Assembly (NCBI GenBank): GCA_018398575.1
Contig: JAGTXZ010000010.1
Location: forward strand, 2,542,001 to 2,606,000
DNA length: 64,000 nucleotides
Reading direction: 5' to 3'
DNA from: Ampelomyces quisqualis
Lineage: Eukaryota; Ascomycota; Dothideomycetes; Pleosporales; Phaeosphaeriaceae
The notes beneath the pieces are model-generated. The model was not told where the DNA came from, searched no databases, and worked only from the letters and a program-made list of their open reading frames with translations. Positions 9,703 to 21,900 of this stretch are shown piece after piece. The stretch's first letter is position 1. Every line of letters begins with the position of its first letter. Position numbers and translations under genes: made by a program.

Positions 9703-12256
9703 CTACTGAGTAGCTTGATGACGTATACCATCGATCATGCTGACCTCTCCGATATGTTTCTGATCGAGGTGGGAGTGCTCGCTCTGAACGGCTTCGATCC
9801 TCGGCGCAGGTGTGATCTCGTCCTCTTCGTCGTTATTTGATGCTTGAGCTTGGGTCGGCTTGATTGTCAGAGTGCTGTCTTCAAGACCCGAGCTTCGTGG
9901 TTGAGCGGATTCTGAAGTAGAGGCTGACGACAGCATGGAATAGGACTCATTTGCGCCGCCGGCGTTTTCAATGAATTGTGGGCCAGCATCCTTTTCGCTT
10001 ACTTCCTCGAGGGGAATTGCTTCAGCCAGACTCTGGAAGTTGAACATGGGCTCAGTTCCAGGTGTGCCCTGCGGTGGTGTTTCAGTCTGATCGACATTCA
10101 GTCCTGAAGTATTAGGACTTGGTTCGAGAGACGAGTCCGGTGCAAGATTTTTCTGTTCGCCCTGACGCAGCGAATAGGACTCTGCGAAAGAGGAGGCACT
10201 GGAGGATGTGTTTGACAGGTTGCGCAGGGCTACGCGATGCTCGTCCGAAGGGTCAGAGGGATCGAATGGGGCTAGATTCCCTGAGCTGGTCTCTCGTTGG
10301 ATCTGCGCGCGGCTTTCTTCGAGATGCTTCTGCGAGTCCTCCTTCACTGCTGATGTGTTAATGGTAGGAGTAGGCTCAGTCGTTGGATTGAAACCAGCTC
10401 CACCAGCGCGATCGACTTGCTTTCCCTTGCCCGCTGCAGAAGAGCTTCCGGCCTCGGGATCTTCAACTCCATCCACTTCAATGGGGTGAAAGCCGCTTCC
10501 TATACGGCTTTGGGCCTTTGCCACCTTCTTCATCTCTTTGGCCTTTTTCTTGGTGTCTTTCTTGGCTTCCTTGGCCGCGTCTTTCTCTTCTCTCCTCTTG
10601 CGTTCTTCTTCGGCAGCAAGACTCAGACGAATTGCTTCCATCATCATGAGCTCTTCCAGATCGTCTAATCGATTACCACGTCGCGAGCTACCTCGTCCAG
10701 GGAATAACTCATTCGATGCCTCGCCGATTTGGCCGGCAGAACCTTCGCCATCTCTTCGAGGCGTGCCCGGTCCGCTACTGCCAGCGCTGTCGGTGCCAAA
10801 CATATTCCGTCTTCGCCTGCTCAGGGCAAACCTGCTTTCGTGCTGTTGGATGTTGCCCATCATATAAGCAGCATTGTGGAGAGCTGTGGCGGCCGCAGCC
10901 CTCCTCAGTGCATGTGCTCTCGCGTCGGATAGCTTCTTTGCCCAGTCGGGTCGGACCATGTCCGTGGTAACGACAGTCTTGTCCGTCACTGCAAGTGAGG
11001 TAGCTCGTCTTCTACCAGGCGATGTCACATTTGCAGAATTCAGCGAAGAAGTCGAGGACATGGCTGACGCGACGCTCCCCATGGCTGAACCTTGTTGGTT
11101 GTAGACCAGGCCTCTTCTAAACGGCGGTGGCTCATAAGTCACTCCAAACTCGGGCTGAACACAGAACGGACACGCTGCAGGCTCCGAAACCAAGTTCATG
11201 TCCTCCTGGGGTTCAGAGGGCGGATCTGGGCTGTCTGCATCTCCATGATGCTCGGGCGTATGCGGATCGGGCCTCTTGATCTGTACGAAGCACTCAGAGC
11301 AGATTGGCTGATCGCAACAGCGTGTCTTGTTGAGATATGGCGGGTAAAACATGAAGCATATGGGACACTCTTGGGCATTTTTGTACAGGAAAGCCTCGAT
11401 GCGCTGGCCATTTACGTATGGGTCTTTAGGCAGATTCAGCTCCTGGGGAGCCATGTCGGCTTGAGATGCATTTCGCGAGCCACTGGCCAGCGAAGCAAGC
11501 GTCTTGGCTCGTGCACGGAAAAACGGCGTCGACGATGAGTTGGCGGCGATGGGAGATGTGGGAGAGGGGAGCGAAAAGGCGGGGTGTGAGGGCGACAGGC
11601 TGCCAGAGCGATCTGAGTTCTGGGACATGCTGCGGGATCCGATGGGCACGGTGAGGTTATCGAGGTGGCTCGGCCGAGGCGGCTCGTCCGGTGGAATGTC
11701 ATCGGGCGCGGGCAGGGGCTTGCCATGGACGACAGCGACAAGCTGGTGTTCGGTCCAGGTATCTTCAAAGTCGTCGAGGCCCTTCCAGAACGGTGCGAGT
11801 CGTCGCTCAATCTAGCAGGCGTGAGGGGTGTCGCGCAGTCAGCGAGCGGAAAGCACGTACCTGCAGCTGCCGCACGATGGGCTTGCCAAAGTCCTCGGGC
11901 CCCGTGTACACGCCCAGCGTGACCAAGAAGCCGCCATCCGCACCCTCTTCTCCGAGGCTCTTTTCGCGCTCCTGTGCCCGGACCAGGCGCTCCTTTTCGA
12001 GTTTCCGTGCTTCTCGCTCGGCCTTGGTCTCGCGCCTGGGCTCGAGAGCGGCGTCGCGGGGCTCCGGGCTGCTTCCGATGCCCAGGAACGAGGTGCTGCC
12101 CCGGCCGTTTCTCGAGCTGTAGACGCCGCTGGCTGTTCGTTCGTGCGTCGCGCCGCCGGGAGCAGCCGTGGTGGGCGGGGCGGGGGCCTGGGCACTCGAG
12201 CGGCGGGCGTGGCCCCTTGCGGCGGGCTGGGCCTCTTTGGCCTGGCTGTTGCCCAT
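9703..12256 (-). CDS. SIP5: SIP5-family zinc-finger protein
   Basis: Two exons (12256-11861 and 11811-9703) with a 49-bp phase-0 intron give 834 residues. The protein starts MGNSQAKEAQPAARG, a possible N-myristoylation signal. A charged helix (RRETKAEREARKLEKERL) precedes the conserved block GGFLVTLGVYTGPEDFGKP. A RING-like zinc finger at about residues 280-350 has CPIC, CCDQPICSEC and a later CPFC. After it come a long disordered region and a Lys-rich segment (KEAKKDTKKKAKEMKKVAK). In yeast, Sip5 binds the Snf1 kinase and a Glc7 phosphatase subunit, linking to glucose signalling; carrying that role over to this gene is inference. The C-terminal 300 residues are low-complexity Ser/Glu-rich. 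Confidence 0.82.
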
Positions 12257-12861
12257 GGCGGAGGTGAAGGAGAGTCTGCAGCCAGCCCAGCGATGCCCGA
12301 CCGATAGCTCGTCGAAGAAGGGGAGAGACGCGGTGGCCTCCTATCCGTGCTGGTGGTGATGGCGATGGCGATGGCGATGGCGATGGTGATGGTGATGGTG
12401 ATGGTGATGGTGAGGGCGCTGGCGATGGATACGGCGATGGCGATGGGCTGCTGCTGCGGAGCTGGATGATGTCGTCGGCTTGGCGGCCAACCAACACACT
12501 AGGGCCGACCGGCGAAAGGGGAAGCCTGCTTTGCGTGCGGGCGACGATCTGGTGCTTGGCTCAGAACCACACCACCATGCACCGTATATATCAGTCAGGA
12601 ACAAGGCACGGCCTGCTAGGTGGGCAGGTGGTAGTGCATACAAACTAGTCTACCGAGTACATGTCAACAGTCAGCCCATTTCATCATCACATGCTGTGCC
12701 CCAATTGGACCTAGCTCCTCTGCTCTAGTGCATAATGCACATGGCATGGCGGCTGGCCCCCACTCTAACGCGGGGCTCCGGATTCTTTCTCCCGCATCAC
12801 CCATACACCCATATCTCTCTCTCGTCCGACACCATCCCTACGCACCCGACCACCGTGGCAC
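12257..12861. promoter_or_regulatory. SIP5 upstream region
   Basis: This 605-bp spacer between the SIP5-type start and the 3' end of the aldose epimerase (both on the minus strand) holds the SIP5 promoter and 5' leader. It includes a GATGGC/GATGGT hexamer array. No other gene is supported. Confidence 0.45.
12352..12447. repeat. GATGGY hexanucleotide microsatellite
   Basis: About 16 near-perfect units of GGTGAT/GGCGAT run through this tract, with a few imperfect units at the right end. It lies about 100 bp upstream of the SIP5 start codon, so it is in the leader or promoter. Open frames reading His-Arg or Ser-Pro repeats across it are products of the repeat. Confidence 0.9.
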
Positions 12862-14163
12862 CTACATGGTCCCAAATGTCCACGACGACGCCCAATGGTA
12901 CTGCTGGCCTTTGCCAAACACCTGCTTCTTCAACCGGCCCCACTCGGGACTGTGCAACATGGTTAGCGCATCGTGACTCCATTTTCATGAAGCCGTAGAC
13001 CTGTCACCTACTGGTTGATTCCGTCGACGTAGTCCTGCGCCTCGATAGCGATGCAGCCGTCGCGCGGGATCACCCTGTCCTGGCCCGCAACGCCCTGTGT
13101 GCTCTTGAACTCCGTCTTCCCGTCGTTCCAGTTGCACGTGTACAAGACAACAGCATCCTGGTTAGTAGCCAGGTCGGCCTTGATACCGCTCCACTCGCTG
13201 CTCAGCGTGAGCACCGTTTTGCTCTTGTTCCTCTGCTCGTTGAATGCCCACGCCCCATTGTAACCGTGGCAGCCGTTGCCGCAGTTGTTCTCAAACTTGG
13301 CGTTCCCTGACGCGAAGCCGAGCTCGTGCGGTGCCGACCAAAAGTCAGACATGTCGCCTGCGGGGATGTCGGCAATTTCGCCGGTAGGAAGAGCATTCCC
13401 ATCGGCCTTGAGGATCCGCTTGGCCTCAGGCATCGACAACGTGTGGTTCCAGATAGTGCGGTTGTCAGGACGAGCAAAAGCGTCCAGTTGGAAGTACGTG
13501 TGCTGAGTCAACATGATGGGCGTCTTCTGGTCCTTGGAGACGGCGTCCATGGAGATGCTCCACTTGTTCTTGGACACGGTGTAGGTGACGCTTGCAGTGA
13601 CGTCCCCAATCATACCCAGCGACGAGTTCGACTTGTCCAGAATGGAGAAAGTCATGGACGAGTTGGTCACCTTGGAGACGTTCCAGTTCCTGAATGACCA
13701 GTTGTTGGTTCCGCTATGGAGCGTGTTTGGTCCATCATTCTTTTGCGTAGTGTACGTTACATTGTCGATCGAGTAAGTACCGTTGCCAATGCGGTTGACG
13801 TAGCGTCCTGGAATGGCATTGTATACAGGATGGCCTGGATCGACGGCTAAATATTGTTAGGTCATGGTCTCGGCGTTGTAGTGGCCATTTACGATAGTAA
13901 GAGGCGTTGTCGTAGCCGAGAACAATGTCCCGCTGGACGCCGTTCTTGTCTTCATCAAGTCAGCAAACGAACAACCTTTGCAAGCGAATCCGCTTACCTG
14001 CAACCCACAGGTTCGTGAGCGTTGCCGCGTAGGGAATGAATTGAGCTTTGATGCCCTCGGCCTCGAGCGTGTAGCGCCCCTGCGCGTCTGGATTTGCAGA
14101 TCCAGGGTGCGCAAGTGCGCTACCGATTACTGAGGCTGCAAATGCAGCTAGAACAAATCTCAT
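12862..14163 (-). CDS. secreted aldose 1-epimerase-like protein
   Basis: Four exons (14163-13998, 13949-13893, 13846-13012, 12949-12862) give 381 residues in frame. A signal peptide (MRFVLAAFAASVIGSALA) is followed by a galactose-mutarotase fold: IPGRYVNRIGNGTY, QHTYFQLDAFA with the likely catalytic His, and CIAIEAQDYVDGIN with the likely catalytic Glu. The short last exon restores the family ending NHPEWGRLKKQVFG and a WTFGTM terminus; without splicing, the frame would stop at GINQ. Several N-x-S/T sites fit secretion. Aldose 1-epimerases interconvert alpha and beta anomers of hexoses. The secreted fungal subgroup probably acts on extracellular sugars, but the substrate is unknown. Confidence 0.86.
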
Positions 14164-14718
14164 GGTGACTTTGATGTATAGGTTCCGGGAAGCCAAAGAT
14201 GAAGACAACACGAAGCACCATGATTAGGGCACTTGTGTCTTATACAGATATGAGCCCCAGATACCACGTTTCGCAGGCCAGGAACATTCTTAATGTCCGA
14301 ATGCACGTTATATGCGATATTACGCTGCCATGGGTATTTCCCCGGGTCAGCAAGGCCTTGGCCATCTATTGCAATCAGACTGAGACTTACCCCGGAAAAT
14401 CTGTAGTGGCTGTGCGGAATCTTGCCTAGACTTTGATAGCACAAGCAGTCTACTCTGCTACTTGGTTTAATATGATCAGGTGTGGAGGTTGCGAGGGTGT
14501 TATTGTTGGGAGACTCACCAAGTACTGGCAACCCTGCAGGGTTAGTCTGGAAAGACAGCACCTTCGCGCTCCGTACCTGCAGCTTCCCATCTGGACTTGC
14601 CGCGAATCGAATGCTACACGTGATCTGGTCGTCTGACATCCATGTCACGTAGGCTGCCATGCTTGCACACCTCAAGCAATCAACATCATCATCGCATTCC
14701 TACACTTAAGCCTAGAAC
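14164..14718. promoter_or_regulatory. divergent intergenic region
   Basis: These 555 bp lie between the epimerase (-) and hydrolase (+) starts and should hold both promoters. Open frames here are short and not protein-like. No specific binding site was recognised. Confidence 0.4.
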
Positions 14719-15988
14719 ATGAGCTCACAGCTGCCTGCGACCGGGGTCCTGGACTTTCTTTCCAATCGACGATTCCACCAAAGCTTCACCCTTCCACCTA
14801 GCCCCGAAACAGGTCGGAACAAGCCGCATCGCTTCTCGTACAGCGACTTTGGTGACTCAAGCAGCAATGCTGTCGTATTATTTTGCGGCGGCCTAATGGG
14901 AGCACGCCTCTGCTACTCACCTCTGGACCAGCTAGCCAGCGCGTACAATGTCAGAATCATCCATGTAGACCGCCCAGGGATTGGTGGCACTGACCCGATT
15001 GAGCTGGAAAAGAGAGTCCAGATATGGCTTGGTCAGAACGCAATAACGGCCTTCTACGAATCTGCGTTTACTGATATCCACAGAGATGGTGCCGCAGCTG
15101 CTCGCCCATCTGGACATACCCTATGTTTCGCTTGCAAGTCACAGTGGAGGCAGCATCTACCTCCTCAATACTCTACTAGCATACCCGCACCTGCTACACC
15201 CTCACAAGCCCTACATTTGTCTCTTCGCCCCGTGGGTCCGCCCAACTCATTCAAAGGTCGCGCTCTGGCAAGTCACTTCACAGCTTCCAGCCTCAGTGAT
15301 CGGAAAATTTGCTACAGTCACCAAGTTGGTCAACTACAATGTCGTGCCGCTGATTGGGATGAGCGGCAGTCTTACCAATCCATGGCCACGCGCAAACCCT
15401 GCACCTCTCCAGCCGCTCGCACAACCTACTCCACATTCAAAGGCGTCATCAACCGTTTCCAGCCACAGCCACCATCATCTTGCACTAGATGATGCTAATA
15501 TAGTCAGAGAATTGCGAAAATGCATCACCATGTTTTTGTTCTCTGAGCCACTGGATGGAGTGTCCGCGGATGCCCAGCTTTTTCTCAATAAGCCGCGTTC
15601 TGTGCCATGGTGCGCACCAAGTTTGCTCTGGTCGGATATTGACCACTTTGTACCAATGTTATCGAAGATCGTCGAGGAAGATGACAGGTTGGCCGGTCAC
15701 TACAGAACATTGACCATTGACGCCTTCCATGCAGAGCACGACCATATGGTCGGCAAGAGGGGGAGACAATGGTTCGACAATTGCTGGTTGCCAGTGCGAT
15801 CTTCCACTTCGAGCGCTCGCAGTATTTCGACCGAGCCAGTGCACCAGTACTCGCATCAGAGCTACGAATATAGGAGCGAGGTAGTGAAGGGCACTGATCA
15901 CGACTATATTGTGGATCCAGCTTTCGGTGTGAGCGGATTGTGGCTTCGGCGAGTCAGGGACTCCATCCCGCGACCTGTTGAGGTTTGA
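14719..15988 (+). CDS. alpha/beta hydrolase
   Basis: Exons 14719-15031 and 15084-15988 join in frame (52-bp intron, TACTGAT branch-like site) into about 404 residues. Fold landmarks are an oxyanion-type LFCGGLMGARLC, VDRPGIGGTDP, and a nucleophile elbow SLASHSGGSIYLL with likely catalytic Ser125. HAEHDHMVGKRG and GTDHDYIVDP are late His/Asp candidates. Residues 200-230 form a Pro/Ser/His-rich insert that may be a flexible lid. The protein has no signal peptide. The substrate cannot be told from sequence. The 3' end is uncertain: a GTTTGA donor at 15983 could splice on to 16047 or later and add a C-terminal extension. The mariner island begins 360 bp downstream. Confidence 0.75.
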
Positions 15989-16063
15989 AACAATCTTCGT
16001 TGCGCACTTCGATGGTTTTCTGTACTGATCATGTTGCTTAATGTAGGTCTACGCCGAGGATGA

Positions 16064-16300
16064 TCCCTCTTCGATTTCCACGATCCCAGGCAGCAAGCGG
16101 AGGAAGTGGTGGCTACACAGCTCACTCATACATATGAAGAGAAGGCGGCGAAACGATTCGTCGGTTCGGTCGTCGGCACAGTTAAGGGGTACGCAGCGCT
16201 GGCTTGCTTGGGGGGCGAGATTGGGCAGGAATTGAGTGCTCATCAGCAATGGCGGGATGGACTTGGGCGGAAATTTGGCGCCAACGAGCTGGGAAGATAA
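16064..16300 (+). other. open frame after hydrolase, possible exon
   Basis: After a TGA at 16061 one frame stays open to TAA at 16298-16300. It reads like a protein tail: FDFHDPRQQAEEVVATQ, then EEKAAKRFVGSVVGTVKG, then HQQWRDGLGRKFGANE. It could be a last exon of the hydrolase (for instance an acceptor at CCCAGGCAG near 16093), or the end of a separate gene. A second frame, entered at a TAG acceptor at 16046, also stays open to 16235 but is Arg-rich and less convincing. No family recognised. Confidence 0.3.
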
Positions 16301-16344
16301 TTGAGGGATCTGAGACCTATAGACAAATGTGACATTCTTACGGA

Positions 16345-16420
16345 GTACGGAGGTGCATTTCAAAAGTTACTGCTCACCACCCTGGTCAACGCACAGGGCA
16401 AATACAGGGGTAGTTCGGCC
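16345..16420. repeat. left terminal inverted repeat of mariner
   Basis: These 76 bp are the reverse complement of 55673-55748 with five mismatches. The outer edge reads GTAC then RGAGGTGCATTTCAAAAGT, so the element proper begins just after a TA. This is the TA duplication expected of Tc1/mariner insertions. Confidence 0.85.
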
Positions 16421-16432
16421 CGATAGCTGTCG

Positions 16433-16616
16433 ATCTCAATCTTGATCGTGGTGTTGATCGTGATACTGATCGTGGTGTTGATTGTGATACTGATCATGGT
16501 GTTAATCGTGATACTGATCATAGTGTTGATCGTGATAGATATCGATATTGATCGTGATATTGATCGTGATCTTGATCGTGATATTGATCGTGATCTTGAT
16601 TGTGATCTCAATCAGT
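16433..16616. repeat. 12-bp minisatellite (TTGATCGTGATA-like)
   Basis: About 15 diverged units of TTGATCGTGATA or CTGATCGTGGTG run between the left terminal repeat and the end of the transposase remnant. Unlike the rest of the island, the tract keeps many TGA triplets, as if it arose or was homogenised after the mutation, or was spared. The right end of the element has no counterpart. Confidence 0.85.
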
Positions 16617-16619
16617 TCT

Positions 16620-17092
16620 ACGTATATTCTTGCCCTCTTTGTACTCATTGCCTCTCTCTAACTTAATGATCTTTTGGATATAAATTAGGATCTGTTTAAT
16701 CTAGTCTTGTATCTTCTCTTAAGGTAGCTTATTCTAACACTATTCCTATGCCCTAACAGCCTAAGCTCTACTCTTTAGTGCTCCTTTCTTTGTTGTATAT
16801 CTCTTTATCTAGAACTAGCAAGGCTTAATAGCGTTTAAGTTAGGTAAATTGCTACACTAGAGTAACTGTACTACCTGCTCTTAACTGTATACAAAGCGTT
16901 GTACGTAGTAATTGTAAGCAGGTGCTTTATCCTCTTAAACTACAGTCCTAGGCTGCTCTTTTATGCACTCTTTTGCAAAAAGAATTAACTTTAGCCTTAT
17001 AATAATTAACTAGTAACGCTACTAATTAATACCTAAGCCCTTGCCTTATAATAGCTTACTATTCTTTTTATTCTATTTCTATTAAGGTTTCT
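16620..17092 (-). pseudogene. Tc1/mariner transposase, C-terminal half
   Basis: Read on the minus strand, this segment gives LFAKECIKEQPRTVV, then EDKAPAYNYYVQ, then CSNLPNLNAIKP, then TTKKGALKSRA and KIIKLERGNEYKEG, with TAA/TAG at many positions that should be Trp or Gln. These are the second and third acidic-motif regions of fungal Tc1/mariner transposases (DKAPAH and NSPDLNAIEP in intact relatives). The segment continues the N-terminal half found at 54793-55593. Confidence 0.75.
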
Positions 17093-18296
17093 TTGTTAGG
17101 AAAAATTAAGATTTGTCTGGTTAGCCTGGTTGCAGCAACCTGCGGCTGCCTAATAGTAATACTATCTACTAGACAATTTGCTAAAGTTGCTCTACTTACT
17201 TCTAGTTACTAGTAACCTAACAGCAACCTAACAGCAAGTTGCTTATGTTACTTATATTGCCTATGTTACTAGTATTGCTAGTGTTACTAGTGTTACCAGA
17301 TTTAACAGTTAAAGACTATTAAGTACTGTAGCACTAGCAGAACTGTATACTGCAGCTAGCTGCCTGTGTCTTTACACTCTTGTAGCGTAGGCTAACTAAG
17401 CTAGTCTCTCTTATCTAGTTATATAGGCTTTTTAATTAAATATAGTATAGACAAATTGCGCTTCTTTAAAAGTAGGCTAGCCTAGACATAGCTACTAGGC
17501 TTAACGTCTTATAGGGCATGCGTTAGCAGGTATACAACGCGCTCTATATATAGAAGGCTGTAACAGCTACTACTACTTATAGAGTAGTAATTATCTTGCT
17601 AGTTAGTTGTGTTAGAATTAGGTACTATATCTACTAGTGCTGCACTATCTGCTATAGTAGTCTATACTATTGCGTTATATTAAGGCTAACCTAATAGTAT
17701 TTACACGTTATACTAGTAAAAGTATATTTAGTTCTTATAACATTTGCGTTGCTTACTATTTATAACTACTTAATAATACTCTATTTCTTCTTTATACTAT
17801 TACACTAACCTATTACACTTATCTAGTTTTAGTTACTATTTCTCTTTAGTTAAGGTAATTATATTAAGTATGTTACCTTTAATTATAATATTGTAGGCCT
17901 GCGTTACAAATTCTTTTTATGCGTCTTCTGCTACAATGCTCTAGCTACTTCTATAGTTCTTAAACTATAGCTGTTTATCTGCCTTATAAAGGTATTCTAG
18001 TATAAGTTTATTTGTATATCTATACTTTTTTAGTAAAACATCTTTTACTTTACTTAATGCTTTACGCACACATATATAAACAGTATCCTATGCAAGTTAT
18101 TACATATTATATTATATTTAGACCTACTTATATTGTTAGTATCTCTGTATAAGACTTTTCTCTTCTCTCTAACGTTCTCCTCTTTATCCTTTTCTATTAA
18201 GCAGTTTGCTTTCTTCTTCTCTTTGTTATTATAATTGTCTATAAGCGCATTATAGTAATCTTGCTTCTCTTCTATACAGTTAGCTAGAATATTATC
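17093..18296. repeat. 1.2-kb inverted repeat, left copy
   Basis: Begins TTAGGAAAAATTAAG (with the bases just before 17093) and matches the reverse complement of about 35602-36802. Two landmarks match across the pair: the GTCTGGTTAGCC start, and a coding-like stretch at 18180-18290 that mirrors the frame at 35569-35841. Its inner edge is at AGAATATTATCT. Only arm A is framed by this repeat. Confidence 0.75.
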
Positions 18297-18899
18297 TTAT
18301 TAGGAAAACACAACGTTAGTAATATCTGCAACATTAGCAACACTATTAACATAACTGTACTGCTAGCTACTAGACAGTTCTTAACTGTGCTCTGCTGTAC
18401 TAAGTAATAACAGTAATACCTAGTATACTATTATTAGCAGCCTAGTTTGTAGAACTTTTTTGCAAAATAGTTTATAGTTCTTGTATTTAATATAGCTTTG
18501 TACTGTCTACACAACTGTGTTGCTAGTTAGTAGCCTATTCTTAACTATACCTAACTATAGTTTAAGTCTAAGGCAATTCTTTTAATAGCGCTGTTACTTA
18601 GTTTAAGTTTTACTACAAATCTACACTATCCTTACGCTTTAAATTAATTCTGCGTTACGTCTACGTATATACTTCTTTTGCAATACTTTTTGTATTCTTG
18701 TACTTCTAGGACTAGGCTACATATCTACTTAAGCGTTTTTTATCCTACAGCTTTGCATAGTAGTGTACTGTACTCTACAGTTCTACTGCTTAATTTACCT
18801 AATTTACACTAGCCTCTTAAGCTTTATAGGGATTTTCTTATTACAATTCTACTTAATTTCTTCTTCTTTTGTTGTTACACCTTGCAGACTACTGCGCAA

Positions 18900-21800
18900 C
18901 AATATCTTTACGTTCTACTTCTTTAGAACTTTTGTTTCTAGATTACTTTCTAGGTTGTATAAAATAATGCTCTTGTATACGTCTGCTAGCTAGCCTAGTT
19001 AATATACTCTAAACATAAATTAGTCTTAGGTGCCCTGTTTGTCTTAAGGCTTTACAATTATAACCTTATTTGCCTTAATTAGCGTAATAGCTTTTGCAAA
19101 TACTATTAACGCTACTAAAATAAATGTTAAGTCTAAGTCTTTCTATTTTGCTAACACAGCGTCTATTTTAGACTTTAGTATTCCTTCTCTTAGTAGAAGA
19201 ACTACATCTTTACTAAATTTTTTTTAAAGCTCTATCTAGAGCACTAGTTACATATATAGTTTGTATAAGCTAATAAAGATTTTAGCCTAAATGTTACGTA
19301 GTACTGTTTAATTATCTGCTAGGCTCTTCTAATTAGGATTAGGTTTAGTTTTAACATAAGTCTTTTTAGCCTCTAGCTTAATTGCCTTGTACTTTACACT
19401 ATATACAAGTAGTAAGTTAAAGTTATTAGTAAATATTCCTTTGTCTAGCTACTAGAAGTGCTGTTAGATATGCGTTAATATAAACTGCTTAGTTTTTTTA
19501 CTTCTTTTGCTTTTAAATAGCGCAGCCTTAAGCTAGGCTAGTATTAAGAATGTTATAATGCTTTGCATTTTAGCGCAGTTAAATATGTATACACTTTTAG
19601 CTTTTGTGCTGTTTAGCTCTTCTTGTTATAGCACTATCTTGCATCTTGTTATTACGTTAGCTATAAGTAATTAGAAGTTATCTGTTTAGCATAGCTAGTA
19701 GAACGTTAGGAAGTTGCCCTTAATGCTTAAAATCTTCTAGCTCTATAGGTCTTGCGTAACTAGAGTTTAACGCAGTATAAACCTTGCTGTAATCTTCTCT
19801 CCTAATACTATAAGCGCTATGTACTTAGGAGAATTAAGTATGTTTTTAACTTCTTCTTATACCTTAGATAAGCAGGTGTCCTAGCTCTTTGCTATAACTA
19901 GGCCTAACATCTTTCTTGTCTCTCTTGTATTTATAATTTTTTTAATGCTTGTGTATACAAGGTTAGTAGCAGTAAACAGTTTAAAACTATCTATGTTATC
20001 TTTCTTGCCTGTAAGATAGTACTAGTTTAAGAAGTTCTTATTGTCTTATAGTCTGCTAAGCGCTAGAGAGATAAAAATAAGTATCTTGTAGAGACCTTTC
20101 TCTATTAGTGTACCTAAGAGGGCCTAGGCCTTCTACTAATAACTATAGTTCTTAACTTAAATAGTTTTGTACAAGTTGCCTATAATAGTATTCTTAGATT
20201 TGCAGTTATAGAACTTATTAAAGATAATACGTCCTTATATTACTACGTAGCTAAAAATATTAAAGGCGTCTGTTACGCTTACTTTACTACCTTTTAATAA
20301 TATTTTACGTGTAGTTATAAGTCTTATAGTTTAGTATTTATTAAGCATGCGTTTTACTAATGTTGTGTAGCTACATACAATTATAAATTAGCTAGCAGAT
20401 AGTACTAGATAGTGCGCAGTTGCACTTAGGTAGACTTTTAGTATATAGTATTCTTAGATGTACTACAAAACTGTCTTTACATACTTTTTACTATCCTTTG
20501 TAAATTTGCGCAGTAGAACGTTTTAGTTAAACGCTGCAAGGTGTTGTTTAACTTACAGATTAATTCTTATCTCTATTTTTTTGTCTGCTATTAGTGCGCC
20601 TATACTCTATAGAGAGGTGTTGTCTATAAAGCAGATATAGAGCGCAAGAGAGTCTTTTAGGTTGCACTATTTAGATTTGTAGAGGCCTATAGTAATAATT
20701 TTAGCCTTCTATACAGCTAGTGCGCAGCCTTATCTACTTACTATAGATGCTGCTAACTATAGCTCTTCTAGTATTAAAGGGTTTTTTTTGCATATATATA
20801 AGAATATCTGTTAGTCTGTTATAGAGTACTATTCTTAATTGTTGTCTTTAGCTTTATATTAACTAGTTTTATTCTTTAATTAGTTCTCTTGTACTTTAGT
20901 CTAGTTCTTAAAGTGCGTATGCCTTATAATTATTATAAGTACAGCTAATCTTGTTTTCTCTATACTTATTATGTTTCTAAATATGCTGCTATTATCTAAA
21001 GATAGCTCTTTTTTGTAAAGTATGTAGGCTTCTGTTAGTTAGTATACTGTAAATAGGACTGTTAGTCTTTATAATAAATATAGTATTATAAGCGCGTTAT
21101 TCTTAAAGTCTTCTAGTAGAAATCTAAAGAAGTTAGCTACTTTCTGCTATTTGTCCTCTTAGCAGTGTTCTATTACTACTCTAATTTAAGCTTATAGTTT
21201 ATCTGCTATTCTGTTTTACGTATTAGTTACATAAATTATAGTTATAGGCTCTCTATAGTGCACTTACCTTGCGTTTAGTAGAGCTTAGAGCTGCAGCCTT
21301 TCTTCTAACGCAAGTTATTTTGCTAACTAGAGCTTTTTATCTTTATTCTTGTTACCTTTATTACACTCTTCTTATTTTTCTTTACTGCTAGAGTAAGTAT
21401 CTTTCTCTAGTAACCTCTATTGTTTCTTTGTAGCACTCTTGCGTTTCTATCTAAGTGTAGTAATTAGCGTAGATGTTATGTTGTTTTGTATTTGCGCAGT
21501 ATCTTTGTCTTTACTTTTCTCTACTTTCTTTATAGTACTATTATTCTGCTCTTCTAGGCGCTTAATTTTAGTAGTTAAGGTCTTAATGCGTATGTCTAGG
21601 CTGTTATCCTTCTTCTTCTTACTTCTACTCTATTTGTTAAAGCGTTTGCTACTATTTGCTTTAGGTCCTATTAATAGTTTATAGGCTAGGTCTGCTAGTG
21701 CTCTTATTGTCTTTTGTTGTTTATAGTTATTATCTTTAGTATTGTTGTTAAGCTCTAAGCAGAAGCGCCTTTGCCTTTTGTCTCTAGTAGCACCTACTAG

Positions 21801-21900
21801 GTTTATAATGTTGCTGTTACTGCCTAAAGTAAAGTGCACTATATTATATAGTTAGCTGTTGTTATTTGTATACTATTCTAGGTTGTATTACTACTAGGCT
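18900..21900 (-). pseudogene. SNF2-like helicase remnant, arm A
   Basis: On the minus strand from about 21,840 the frame reads HFTLGSNSNIINLVG, then a Lys-rich coiled region (LTTKIKRLEEQNNST). Further on come FIIVCSYTTLVKR, RIIFNKFYN, and LLGTLIEKGLYKILIF. With the usual G-to-A changes undone, the last two resemble helicase motif II (DEFH-type) and motif III (SGTPIE) of SNF2 proteins. Stops are frequent, so no product is made. The same order occurs on the plus strand of arm B. The helicase call rests on motif order and is moderate. Confidence 0.45.

Noticed and set aside
11436..12643. Long Ser-Pro/His-Arg repeat frames
   Set aside because: They translate the GATGGY microsatellite and the antisense or shifted frames of the SIP5-type exon 1.
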